From Rhizobium metallidurans (GTDB taxonomy: Bacteria > Pseudomonadota > Alphaproteobacteria > Rhizobiales > Rhizobiaceae): a stretch of DNA of 64,000 bases. Below, in pieces: positions 36,001 through 43,369 of this stretch. Made by a program: the position numbers and the translations under genes. How positions within the stretch are numbered: the first letter of the stretch is position 1; each line of letters opens with the position of its first letter. The stretch covers positions 62,001 through 126,000 of the forward strand of contig NZ_JACIDW010000004.1 of assembly GCF_014196505.1 (NCBI RefSeq), read 5' to 3'. The notes under the pieces were generated by a model. The model ran no database searches and was not told the DNA's origin. It worked only from the letters and a program-made list of their open reading frames with translations.

Positions 36001-36545
36001 GGATCGCGGATGGCGCGCATGCCGCGACCGCCGCCGCCCCAGGAGGCCTTGAGCATGACCGGATAGCCGATTTCGTCGGCCATGCGGGCGACTTCAGCTA
36101 TGTCATCGGGAAGCGGCTCGGTCGCCGGAACGACGGGAACGCCGACCGAGATCGCCAGATTGCGGGCCGCAACCTTGTTGCCGAGCTGGCGCATCGTATC
36201 GGCCTTCGGGCCGATGAAGATGATGCCGGCCTTGTTGCAGGCATCGACGAATTCAGGGCTCTCGGACAGCAGGCCATAGCCCGGATGGATCGCATCGGCG
36301 CCGGAGAGCTTGGCGACGCGGATCACTTCGTCGATCGACAGGTAGCTCTCGATCGGGCCGAGGTCGCGCGCAAGATGCGGACCGCGGCCGACCTGATAGC
36401 TCTCGTCCGCCTTGAAGCGATGCAGCGCAAGTTTGTCCTCCTCAGCCCATATCGCGACCGTTTTTATCCCGAGTTCGTTGGCCGCGCGAAAGACGCGAAT
36501 GGCAATTTCGGAACGGTTGGCGACAAGGATCTTGGAAATGGGCAA
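33081..36545 (-). CDS. pyc: pyruvate carboxylase
   Basis: This 1154-residue single-chain biotin enzyme carboxylates pyruvate to oxaloacetate, refilling the TCA cycle. The N-terminal biotin carboxylase domain (1-455) includes SKILVANRSEIAIRVFRAANE, the ATP loop KASWGGGGRGMR, and EVNPRIQVEHTVTE. The carboxyltransferase barrel (about 530-810) starts LMTDTTMRDGHQSL. An allosteric/linker region follows, and the biotinyl domain ends the protein with the biotinylated Lys in EAMKMETA near 1118. The start was placed at TTG 36545: the GAGGAGA ribosome binding site fits it, and MPISKILVANR is the usual N-terminus. An in-frame GTG at 36560 would swallow that site. Length equals the well-studied rhizobial enzyme. 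Confidence 0.97.
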   Translation of the reverse strand: MPISKILVANRSEIAIRVFRAANELGIKTVAIWAEEDKLALHRFKADESYQVGRGPHLARDLGPIESYLSIDEVIRVAKLSGADAIHPGYGLLSESPEFVDACNKAGIIFIGPKADTMRQLGNKVAARNLAISVGVPVVPATEPLPDDIAEVARMADEIGYPVMLKASWGGGGRGMRAIRDPKDLAREVTEAKREAMAAFGKDEVYLEKLVERARHVESQILGDTHGNVVHLFERDCSIQRRNQKVVERAPAPYLSEAQRQELAAYSLKIAGATGYVGAGTVEYLMDADTGKFYFIEVNPRIQVEHTVTEVVTGIDIVKAQIHILDGFAIGTPESGVPKQADIKLNGHALQCRITTEDPEHNFIPDYGRITAYRSASGFGIRLDGGTSYSGAIITRYYDPLLVKVTAWAPGPSEAISRMDRALREFRIRGVATNLTFLEAIITHPKFKDNSYTTRFIDTTPELFQQVKRQDRATKLLTYLADVTVNGHPEAKDRPKPTADAAEPVVPYTNGTTIKDGTKQLLDTLGPKKFGEWMRNEKRVLMTDTTMRDGHQSLLATRMRTYDIARIAGTYAHALPNLLSLECWGGATFDVSMRFLTEDPWERLGQVREAAPNLLLQMLLRGANGVGYKNYPDNVVKYFVRQAAAGGIDLFRVFDCLNWVENMRVSMDAVAEENKLCEATICYTGDILNSARPKYDLKYYTDLAVQLEKAGAHIIALKDMAGLLKPAAAKVLFKALREATSLPIHFHTHDTSGIAAATVLAAVDAGVDAVDAAMDALSGNTSQPCLGSIVEALRGSERDPGLDPEWIRRISFYWEAVRHQYAAFESDLKGPASEVYLHEMPGGQFTNLKEQARSLGLETRWHEVAQAYADANQMFGDIVKVTPSSKVVGDMALMMVSQDLTVADVVNPAKDVSFPESVVSMLKGDLGQPPSGWPEALQKKALKGEAPYTVRPGSLLEDADLDAERKSIETKLEREISDFEFASYLMYPKVFTDFALASDTYGPVSVLPTPAYFYGLGDGEELFADIEKGKTLVIVNQAMSGTDSQGMVTVFFELNGQPRRIKVPDRAHGATGAAARRKAEPGNAAHVGAPMPGVISRAFVSAGQTVSAGDVLVSIEAMKMETAIHAEKDGTIAEVLVKAGDQIDAKDLLVTYAG

Positions 36546-36659
36546 ATGCGGTCTCCTCACTGCATCTAAACGGGCATTGCTGCACCCGCGAAAGGAGTCT
36601 TAACGCGCTGTCACGGAAAGTTCAATTTCCTCGATGACGACAAATTGAATTTCTCTAAA

Positions 36660-37424
36660 CTACGAAATGAGCCCATGGCGGAAAGCGACGGCGACGGCAT
36701 GCTGACGGTTTTTTGCCTTCAGCTTGTCCTGCAGGCCGTTCATGTACCAATCGACCGTGTGGTTCGAGATTTCCAGCATTTTCCCGATCTCGACCGACGT
36801 CATTCCCTCGGCGAGATACTGCAGGATTTCCATTTCGCGGCGCGTCAGCCGCGTGTCGGCGCCCGGTAGATCGTCCGACACCGAAGCGTCTTCGCCGCGC
36901 AGCTCGAGAAGACGCCAGAAGGCCCGCTTGGCGATCGCATCGAACAGCGTGATCTCGAGCGGAGAGAGGTCGACGGGCTTGCCGCCGGCGCTCAGATAGC
37001 CGAGCACGCCGCTTCTCCCATGGATCGGAAAGATGTAGCCATCCTTCAGGCCGTATCCCGATGCCGCGGACATCACCTGCTCCATTCGGCGGTAATGCGG
37101 ATCCTTGCGGAAGGCCGCCAGCCCGTCCTTCCAGCGGAACGGCTGCTGCGCGAAGGCCAGATAGCGGATCGTCGGATCGCTCAGCATGTATTTCTTGCCG
37201 ACATAGACCTGCGGCCAGCCCTCGGGCCAGTCGCTGGCGAGCGCCGCCCCGGTCAGATCCTCGCTATGCCTGGGATACCGAAGCAGGCCATGAAACTCGA
37301 AGCCGTAAGACTGGATGACGTGCTTCAGCTCGGCGACCACCGCTTCCGGCTTCCGGCACTCTTCAAGAACGACAAGCAATTGAATTAATGAATGAATATT
37401 CACTAAATGCCCCCATCCCGTCAC
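36660..37424 (-). CDS. LuxR-type regulator with autoinducer-binding domain (no luxI nearby)
   Basis: This 254-residue protein has an N-terminal autoinducer-binding domain (about residues 20-165) and a C-terminal LuxR helix-turn-helix (LTRREMEILQYLAEGMTSVEIGKMLEISNHTVDWYMNGLQDKLKAKNRQHAVAVA, about 193-247). The acyl-homoserine-lactone contact pattern is kept: W-x3-Y-x4-Y-x3-DP in WPQVYVGKKYMLSDP, plus Trp in PFRWKDG. No AHL synthase gene is in the window, so it is a LuxR solo here. The start is GTG at 37424 or possibly GTG at 37403, which has GGGATGGGGG upstream. It lies between pyc and divergent ndvA. Confidence 0.88.
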   Translation of the reverse strand: MTGWGHLVNIHSLIQLLVVLEECRKPEAVVAELKHVIQSYGFEFHGLLRYPRHSEDLTGAALASDWPEGWPQVYVGKKYMLSDPTIRYLAFAQQPFRWKDGLAAFRKDPHYRRMEQVMSAASGYGLKDGYIFPIHGRSGVLGYLSAGGKPVDLSPLEITLFDAIAKRAFWRLLELRGEDASVSDDLPGADTRLTRREMEILQYLAEGMTSVEIGKMLEISNHTVDWYMNGLQDKLKAKNRQHAVAVAFRHGLIS

Positions 37425-37728
37425 AGGCTCTCAAGGGAAGCCGCTGCGACAGGATTTGCCCCGATAGCGAACGGTTATCGATGCAATTAAAATTAAAACT
37501 CAGAATATCGTTTATGGTTGTGCCAGTTTGACGCGACAACGCAAGGGTTAAATGAGGGGCCTTTTTATTTCACTAAGAAATTTTACCACATCTGGCCTCC
37601 CGCTCGTAAATGCGGCATCGCGCGGCGGCGAAATTCCGACAATGAATGCCTTGTTAATCGCCAGTTCAGATAGGTTTTCGTAGCATCGCAACATCCGCTA
37701 TTTCGCAGATGCAAAAAAGGAAGTCGCC
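37425..37728. other. 304-bp AT-rich intergenic region between luxR-type gene and ndvA
   Basis: This gap separates two divergent genes and should contain both promoters. It is noticeably AT-rich (AATTAAAATTAAAACTC near 37485, TTTTTATTTCAC near 37560). The only inverted repeat I noted is short: CGATA at 37462-37466 with TATCG at 37476-37480. No coding sequence, riboswitch or strong terminator was seen. The ribosome binding site of ndvA (AAGGAAG) is at its right end. Confidence 0.5.
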
Positions 37729-39492
37729 GTGTCGCTTTTCAAGGTCTATGCAAGAGCTTTGCGCTATCTTGGCGCCTATAAGTTCCGCGTATCCCTGGTC
37801 GTTATCGCGAACATCGTGCTCGCAGCGATCACCATCGCCGAGCCGATCCTTTTCGGCCGCATTATAGATGCAATTTCCGGCAAAGGCGAGGTCAAGCCGA
37901 TCTTGTTCATGTGGGCCGGTTTCGCCGTCTTCAACACCATCGCCTTCGTGCTGGTCGCCCGCGAGGCTGACCGGCTGGCGCATGGCCGCCGCGCCACGCT
38001 TCTGACCGAGGCTTTCGGCCGCATCATTTCCATGCCGCTGTCCTGGCATCATCAGCGTGGCACGTCCAATGCCCTGCATACGCTGCTGCGCGCCTGTGAG
38101 ACGCTGTTCGGCCTCTGGCTCGAATTCATGCGCAATCACCTTGCGACCGCCGTTGCCATCGCCATCCTCATCCCGACGGCGATCTCGATGGACGTGCGCC
38201 TGTCCGTCGTGCTTGTCGTGCTTGGTATCGCCTACTGGATGATCGGCCGTCTCGTCATGAGCCGCACCAAGGATGGCCAGGCTTCGGTCGAAAACCACTA
38301 TCACACGGTCTTCTCGCATGTCAGCGACTCGATCAGCAACGTTTCGGTGCTGCACAGCTACAACCGCATCGAAGCCGAAACCAAGGCGCTGAAGTCCTTT
38401 ACCGAACGCCTGCTGCAGGCCCAGTACCCGGTTCTCGACTGGTGGGCGCTGGCCGGCGCGATGAACCGCATGGCTTCGACCATCGCCATGATGATCATTC
38501 TGGTCATCGGTACCGTGATGGTGCAGGCCGGCGAGCTGCGCATCGGTGACGTCATCGCCTTCATCGGCTTTGCCAACCTGCTGATCTCGCGTCTCGACCA
38601 GATGCGCCAGTTCGCCTCGCAGATTTTCGAGGCCCGTTCCAAGCTCGAGGACTTCTATACGCTCGAGGACTCGGTCCGCGACCGCGAAGAGCCAGCCGGC
38701 AATGCCGATATCACCGACGTGAAGGGCGAAGTCGAGTTCCGCAACGTGTCGTTCCGCTTCGGCAACACGGCACAGGGCCTGCACAACGTGTCCTTCACCG
38801 CCAAGGCTGGCCAGACGGTTGCGATCGTCGGCCCGACCGGCTCGGGCAAGACGACGATGATCAACCTGCTGCAGCGCGTCTACGACCCCGACAGCGGCCA
38901 GATCCTCGTCGACGGCCACGATACGACGAAGATCACCCGCAAGTCGTTGCGCCGCTATATCGCCACCGTGTTCCAGGACGCGGGCCTGCTCAACCGCTCG
39001 ATCAGCGACAACATTCGCCTCGGCCGGGAGAACGCTTCGGATGAAGACATGCGCCGTGCGGCCGAAGCTGCTGCCGCCGCCGACTTCATCGAGACCCGCG
39101 AAGACCAGTACGACACCCATGTCGGCGAGCGCGGCAACAGGCTTTCGGGTGGCGAGCGCCAGCGTGTGGCCATCGCCCGCGCCATCCTCAAGGATGCGCC
39201 GATCCTGGTGCTGGACGAGGCGACGAGTGCGCTCGACGTTGAAACCGAGAACCGCGTGAAGGCTGCGATCGACAATCTTCGTCAGAACCGCACCACCTTC
39301 ATCATCGCCCACCGTCTGTCGACGGTTCGCGAGGCCGACAAGGTTCTCTTCCTCGACAACGGCCGTGTCGTCGAAGAAGGCAGCTTCGACGAGCTCAGCC
39401 AGAGCAACGGCCGCTTCGCCGCCCTCCTGCGGGCAAGCGGTATCCTGACGGACGAGGAAGTCCGCAAGGCACACACGACCGAAGCCGCCTAA
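37729..39492 (+). CDS. ndvA: cyclic beta-1,2-glucan ABC exporter (ATP-binding/permease) NdvA/ChvA
   Basis: This 587-residue half-transporter exports cyclic beta-1,2-glucan to the periplasm, needed for osmotic adaptation and for plant infection in rhizobia and agrobacteria. Six helices lie within about residues 20-310. The ATPase domain (335-570) has Walker A GPTGSGKTT, signature LSGGERQR, Walker B ILVLDEATSALD and H-loop IAHRLST. The start MSLFKVYARALRYLGAYKFRV and the SWHHQRGTSNALHTLLRACETLFGLWLEFMRNHLAT region match NdvA. The start is GTG with AAGGAAG upstream. A terminator follows 26 bases after the stop. The glucan synthase ndvB is not in the window. Confidence 0.96.
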   Translation: MSLFKVYARALRYLGAYKFRVSLVVIANIVLAAITIAEPILFGRIIDAISGKGEVKPILFMWAGFAVFNTIAFVLVAREADRLAHGRRATLLTEAFGRIISMPLSWHHQRGTSNALHTLLRACETLFGLWLEFMRNHLATAVAIAILIPTAISMDVRLSVVLVVLGIAYWMIGRLVMSRTKDGQASVENHYHTVFSHVSDSISNVSVLHSYNRIEAETKALKSFTERLLQAQYPVLDWWALAGAMNRMASTIAMMIILVIGTVMVQAGELRIGDVIAFIGFANLLISRLDQMRQFASQIFEARSKLEDFYTLEDSVRDREEPAGNADITDVKGEVEFRNVSFRFGNTAQGLHNVSFTAKAGQTVAIVGPTGSGKTTMINLLQRVYDPDSGQILVDGHDTTKITRKSLRRYIATVFQDAGLLNRSISDNIRLGRENASDEDMRRAAEAAAAADFIETREDQYDTHVGERGNRLSGGERQRVAIARAILKDAPILVLDEATSALDVETENRVKAAIDNLRQNRTTFIIAHRLSTVREADKVLFLDNGRVVEEGSFDELSQSNGRFAALLRASGILTDEEVRKAHTTEAA

Positions 39493-39517
39493 GACAGCAC
39501 TTCGCGAAAACGATAGA

Positions 39518-39548
39518 AGCCGGATGGTCCGCCATCCGGCTTTTTTCG
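39518..39548 (+). terminator. Rho-independent terminator of ndvA
   Basis: The perfect 10-bp stem AGCCGGATGG / CCATCCGGCT has a TCCG loop and continues into TTTTTT. Confidence 0.94.
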
Positions 39549-39739
39549 TGCCCGGAAGGGCGCTGCGGCGGGAGAGCCTTGAACTGCAACGCCTTAGACT
39601 AAAGTCATAATCCCAAAGCCGCTCTCCGTAATGAACCGCTTTTCTGTCACAGTCCCGTCAGGCGAACCGCGACCAGGGGTATGCTTTGAGGAGAGTATGG
39701 TCGCGCGCCGCGTTCAGATCATTCTGTGGAGGACAGAAC

Positions 39740-41626
39740 ATGGCAAATGTCGCAAGCGTCGGGGGCGCCAAAGCCGGACCGATGACATCGGAGGAAAAGA
39801 AGGTCATCTTCGCCTCCTCGCTTGGCACCGTATTCGAGTGGTACGACTTCTATCTCTACGGTTCCCTCGCCACCTATATCGGCGCGACCTACTTCACCCA
39901 ATATCCGGAAGCCACCCGCAACATCTTCACGCTGCTGGCCTTTGCCGCGGGCTTCCTGGTGCGCCCGTTCGGCGCGCTCGTCTTCGGTCGCCTTGGCGAT
40001 CTCGTGGGCCGCAAATACACCTTCCTGGTGACGATCCTGATCATGGGTCTCTCGACCTTCCTGGTCGGTATCCTGCCGGGTGCCGCCACCATCGGCATCG
40101 CCGCCCCGATCATCCTGATCGCGCTTCGCCTGCTGCAGGGCCTGGCGCTCGGCGGCGAATATGGCGGGGCCGCCACCTACGTGGCCGAGCACGCGCCGAA
40201 CGGCCGTCGCGGCTACTTCACATCGTGGATTCAGACCACGGCGACGCTCGGCCTCTTCCTGTCGCTGGTCGTCATCGTCGGCGTCCAGTACATCATGGGC
40301 AAGGAAGCCTTCGCCGCCTGGGGTTGGCGCATACCGTTCCTGGTCTCGGTCATCCTTCTCGGCGTCTCCGTCTGGATTCGCGTGCGGATGAACGAATCGC
40401 CCGCCTTCCAGAAGATGAAGGCGGAAGGCAAGGGTTCGAAGGCGCCACTGACCGAAGCCTTCGGCCAGTGGAGAAACGCCAAGATCGCGATCATCGCGCT
40501 GCTCGGCGCCACCATGGGCCAGGCGGTCGTCTGGTACGGCGGCCAGTTCTACTCCCTGTTCTTCCTGCAGAACGTTCTGAAGGTCGATCTGCAGGCGGCC
40601 AACATCATGGTTGCCGTCGCCCTCATTCTCGCCACGCCCTTCTTCGTCATCTTCGGCGGCCTGTCGGACAAGATCGGCCGCAAGCCTATCATCATGGCCG
40701 GCCTGCTGATCGCGGCGGTGACCTACAATCCGCTGTTCAAGGCCCTGACCTGGACCGCCAACCCGGCGCTCGCCGAAGCCCAGGCCACCGTCAGGGCAAC
40801 GGTGACGGCCGATCCGGCGGACTGCAAGTTCCAGTTCAACCCGACAGGCACATCCAAGTTCACCAGTTCCTGCGACGTGGCGACAGCCTTCCTGACCAAG
40901 AACTCGGTGCCCTATGACGTGGTCCCCGGCCCTGCCGGCCAGCCGGCAACGGTCAAGATCGGCAATGAAACCATCACCAGCTTCGACGCCGTCGCGGCCG
41001 GCGACAAGGCCAAGGGTTTGACGGCGGCCTTCGAAAAGAGCGTCAACATCGCCCTCCATGACGGTGGCTACCCGCTGAACCGCGGCGCCATCAAGGTACC
41101 GGACGCGAAGCTGGACGCCTTCATCGCCGCCAATCCGGAGCTTGCCCTGAACGCCGACGCGATCCGCTCGGGCACCAAGGAAACCATGCCCGCCGACAAG
41201 CTGGTGGCGGCCAAGCTGCTGACGGCGGACGAGGCCAACGGTGTCACCGACATGGCGGTCTACAATGTCGCCGGCGGCGGTACCTTCGCCATGGCGGCCG
41301 ATCCGGCCCGCGTCAACTGGATCGGCACCATCGCCATCCTGTTCGTGCTGGTTCTCTATGTGACCATGGTCTACGGCCCGATCGCCGCCCTGCTGGTCGA
41401 ACTCTTCCCGACCCGCATCCGCTACACCGGCATGTCGCTGCCCTACCACATCGGCAACGGCTGGTTCGGCGGCCTGCTGCCGGCAACGGCCTTCGCGATG
41501 AGTGCCGCCACCGGCGACATCTACTTCGGCCTCTGGTATCCGATCATCTTCGCCGCGATCACACTTCTGATCGGCCTGATTTTCCTGCCGGAAACCAAGG
41601 ACCGCGATATCCACGCCATGGATTGA
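39740..41626 (+). CDS. MHS-family MFS transporter with about 190-residue inserted soluble domain
   Basis: This 628-residue symporter belongs to the metabolite:H+ symporter branch (KgtP, ProP, ShiA). The family marker FASSLGTVFEWYDFYLYG is near residue 20, and the motif A loop RLGDLVGRKYTF is near 90. A second loop is GGLSDKIGRKPIIMAG near 310-325. After helix nine the usual short periplasmic loop is replaced by about residues 334-523, a polar, Ala/Lys/Asp-rich segment with a Cys pair (ADCKFQF and SSCDVA). Helices 10-12 then resume (IGTIAILFVLVLYVTMVYGPIAALLVELFPTRIRYTG). Typical MHS proteins are 430-550 residues. Start ATG 39740 has TGGAGGA upstream. The substrate is unknown. Confidence 0.88.
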   Translation: MANVASVGGAKAGPMTSEEKKVIFASSLGTVFEWYDFYLYGSLATYIGATYFTQYPEATRNIFTLLAFAAGFLVRPFGALVFGRLGDLVGRKYTFLVTILIMGLSTFLVGILPGAATIGIAAPIILIALRLLQGLALGGEYGGAATYVAEHAPNGRRGYFTSWIQTTATLGLFLSLVVIVGVQYIMGKEAFAAWGWRIPFLVSVILLGVSVWIRVRMNESPAFQKMKAEGKGSKAPLTEAFGQWRNAKIAIIALLGATMGQAVVWYGGQFYSLFFLQNVLKVDLQAANIMVAVALILATPFFVIFGGLSDKIGRKPIIMAGLLIAAVTYNPLFKALTWTANPALAEAQATVRATVTADPADCKFQFNPTGTSKFTSSCDVATAFLTKNSVPYDVVPGPAGQPATVKIGNETITSFDAVAAGDKAKGLTAAFEKSVNIALHDGGYPLNRGAIKVPDAKLDAFIAANPELALNADAIRSGTKETMPADKLVAAKLLTADEANGVTDMAVYNVAGGGTFAMAADPARVNWIGTIAILFVLVLYVTMVYGPIAALLVELFPTRIRYTGMSLPYHIGNGWFGGLLPATAFAMSAATGDIYFGLWYPIIFAAITLLIGLIFLPETKDRDIHAMD

Positions 41627-42407
41627 CCATGCCTTTTATGACAGACCAGGCCCGGCGCTCCAAAGGCGCCGGGTTTTCTATTGACGGAAACAGCCGCTTG
41701 GGCTCGGGCCAGCCGTCGCTGCCAGGACGAAACAGCAGATCGTGGCGTGCGTAGACGATGGCGATCATCGTCGAGAACCACCCACCAAGCGCCAGACCGG
41801 CGATCACGTCGCTCGGATAGTGCACCCCCACCATCACCCGCGTCATCCCCAACCACAGCGCGAAGGCGATGAAGGCGAAGCGATAGCGCGGAAACAGCAG
41901 CGCGAAGGCGGCGAAGAAGGCACCGATCGTCGTCGCGTGCCCGGATGGAAAGCTTTCGAAGGAAGCGCCGGAAAAGGGCGAAAAGGAGAAGATTCCCTCG
42001 TCCTGGAAATGCTCCGGCCGCGCCCGCCCGATCACCCGCTTGAGGAGATTGGCGACCAATCCCGACAGCGCGATCGATGTCAGGAGATAACAGCCGATCC
42101 AGCTGATTCTCAGCGCCTGCAGGCGGTGCCGGATGTTTGTCGCCGTCCGCGACGCGGCCCAGCCCTGGAACAACAGGAAGGCACTGACGATGATGATCCA
42201 ATCGGATTTGCCGAAGTCTGTCAGCATCATTCCGATCCTGCGAACGGCCGCCGGCACTTGATCACCGCCGACAGGATCATCGAACAACAGAAGCGAAATG
42301 ATCACGGCATTGACCGTGACGAAAAGACAGGACCGCCAACGCAGACGCGGCCTGCCGTGAGAGCAACGAAGCCTGCGTTTCTCGAGGGACGAGAGAAAGG
42401 ATCTCAT
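41559..42407 (-). CDS. PAP2 family phosphatase, first of a tandem pair
   Basis: This 282-residue membrane phosphatase has six predicted helices and the three-part PAP2 active site: KRVIGRARP (near residue 125), FPSGHATT (near 155) and RVMVGVHYPSDVIAG (near 190-205). Members dephosphorylate phosphatidate, undecaprenyl diphosphate or similar lipids on the periplasmic side. Compared with the paralogue to its right, it carries about 40 extra C-terminal residues. These are encoded through the terminator hairpin of the neighbouring transporter gene and 68 bases into that gene's 3' end on the opposite strand. Confidence 0.85.
   Translation of the reverse strand: MRSFLSSLEKRRLRCSHGRPRLRWRSCLFVTVNAVIISLLLFDDPVGGDQVPAAVRRIGMMLTDFGKSDWIIIVSAFLLFQGWAASRTATNIRHRLQALRISWIGCYLLTSIALSGLVANLLKRVIGRARPEHFQDEGIFSFSPFSGASFESFPSGHATTIGAFFAAFALLFPRYRFAFIAFALWLGMTRVMVGVHYPSDVIAGLALGGWFSTMIAIVYARHDLLFRPGSDGWPEPKRLFPSIENPAPLERRAWSVIKGMVNPWRGYRGPWFPAGKSGRSEV
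41651..41680 (+). terminator. Rho-independent terminator of the MHS transporter gene
   Basis: The CCCGGCGC / GCGCCGGG stem, with loop TCCAAAG, is followed by TTTTCTATT. It lies inside the 3' coding end of the convergent PAP2 gene. Confidence 0.85.
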
Positions 42408-42488
42408 ATCTGTCGGCTATCCGGGTCAGGGGTTGTCGATCAACGATCGAGACCTAGCAGAAGCAGAATACAGATTTTTTACGGACGT

Positions 42489-43250
42489 TTAGAGCAGGCG
42501 GCTAAGCCTCGGTGTCGGCCACCCGCCATCGCGGCCGATGGAGAACACCAGGCCGAAACGCGCAAACAGGATCGATGTGGCAAAGGCGATCCACGCACCA
42601 AGCGCCAACCCGGCGGCGACGTCGCTCGGGTAATGCACGCCGATGATCACGCGCGTAACCCCGAGCCAGAGGCCGATGCCGATAAAGCCGAGACGAAACC
42701 GCGGGAAAAGCAGTGCCAGCGCCACGAACAGCGCGCCGATGTTGGCCGCATGGCCGGATGGAAAGCTCTGGTACAGGAAATCCAGGTTGAATGGCACGAA
42801 ACTGAAGATGCCTTCCTGATCGTAGATCAGCGGCCGCGCCCGCCCGATCATGAACTTCAGGAGATTCGCGACAATGGCGTTGAACAGGACGGAAAGCGCG
42901 ACATAGGCGGTCATCTGCCCGAAATAGATCATCCTGAACCGTCCGCGCACCTTCCACAGGCGCCGGCGGACCAGGTAGGCGGTCGCAAGGATGGTGGAAA
43001 GGCCCGCGAGAATCCAGGCAAACCTGCCGATATCCGTGACATCGCCCGCGATCGAGATCAGCGGCGGCGCCAGATCCTTGGCGGCCATGCCGAGCGGGCG
43101 ATCGAACACGAAGAAGGCGATGGCCACCGCATTGATCGCGGAAAAGGCGAAACCCTTCCAGGGAACCCGACGATGGATCGTGCGGCGCGCCTCATAGCGC
43201 TTTTTCAGATAGTCCCAGAAACCCGGCCCGCGATCGATGCTCTCGGTCAT
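42489..43250 (-). CDS. PAP2 family phosphatase, second of a tandem pair
   Basis: This 253-residue membrane protein is paralogous to its downstream neighbour. Motifs: KFMIGRARP (near residue 135), FPSGHAANI (near 165) and RVIIGVHYPSDVAAG (near 205-220). The shared IF-F-PF-L/S-F segment before the second motif indicates tandem duplication. It ends shortly after the last helix (DGGWPTPRLSRLL), a natural family C-terminus. The lipid substrate is unknown. The two genes are 81 bases apart and probably co-transcribed. Confidence 0.88.
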   Translation of the reverse strand: MTESIDRGPGFWDYLKKRYEARRTIHRRVPWKGFAFSAINAVAIAFFVFDRPLGMAAKDLAPPLISIAGDVTDIGRFAWILAGLSTILATAYLVRRRLWKVRGRFRMIYFGQMTAYVALSVLFNAIVANLLKFMIGRARPLIYDQEGIFSFVPFNLDFLYQSFPSGHAANIGALFVALALLFPRFRLGFIGIGLWLGVTRVIIGVHYPSDVAAGLALGAWIAFATSILFARFGLVFSIGRDGGWPTPRLSRLL

Positions 43251-43315
43251 TCCACTCCCGCTCTTTTCTCAATGTAGAAGGGAGATAGGAGCTGCGGCGG
43301 ACGCCTTCAATGCAA

Positions 43316-43347
43316 AGGCCCTCCGCATCATGAGATGCGAAGGGCCT
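43316..43347 (-). terminator. Rho-independent terminator of leuB
   Basis: AGGCCCTCCGCATC pairs with GATGCGAAGGGCCT (one mismatch, ATGA loop). On the minus strand a short T-run follows. It lies 23 bases beyond the leuB stop. Confidence 0.75.
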
Positions 43348-43353
43348 GAAAGG

Positions 43354-43369
43354 TGTTTCACGTGAAATA
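43354..43369. other. parS-like ParB binding site
   Basis: TGTTTCACGTGAAATA differs at one position from the bacterial chromosomal parS consensus TGTTTCACGTGAAACA. It abuts the leuB stop codon and lies before the leuB terminator. Parallel chromosome-segregation sites cluster near the replication origin in alphaproteobacteria. No parA/parB gene is in the window. Confidence 0.6.

Noticed and set aside
33171..36569. A 1132-codon open frame on the plus strand opposite pyruvate carboxylase
   Set aside because: It is the exact antisense of a clear pyc gene; the translation is Arg/Asp/Gly/His-rich with no motifs, as expected from the codon bias of high-GC DNA.
37462..37480. Possible lux box (CGATA-N9-TATCG) in the luxR-ndvA gap
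   Set aside because: Arms are only five bases and do not match a known lux-box consensus; likely chance in AT-rich DNA.
39719..41614. A 631-codon minus-strand frame opposite the MHS transporter
   Set aside because: Shadow frame; the plus-strand protein has the family motifs.
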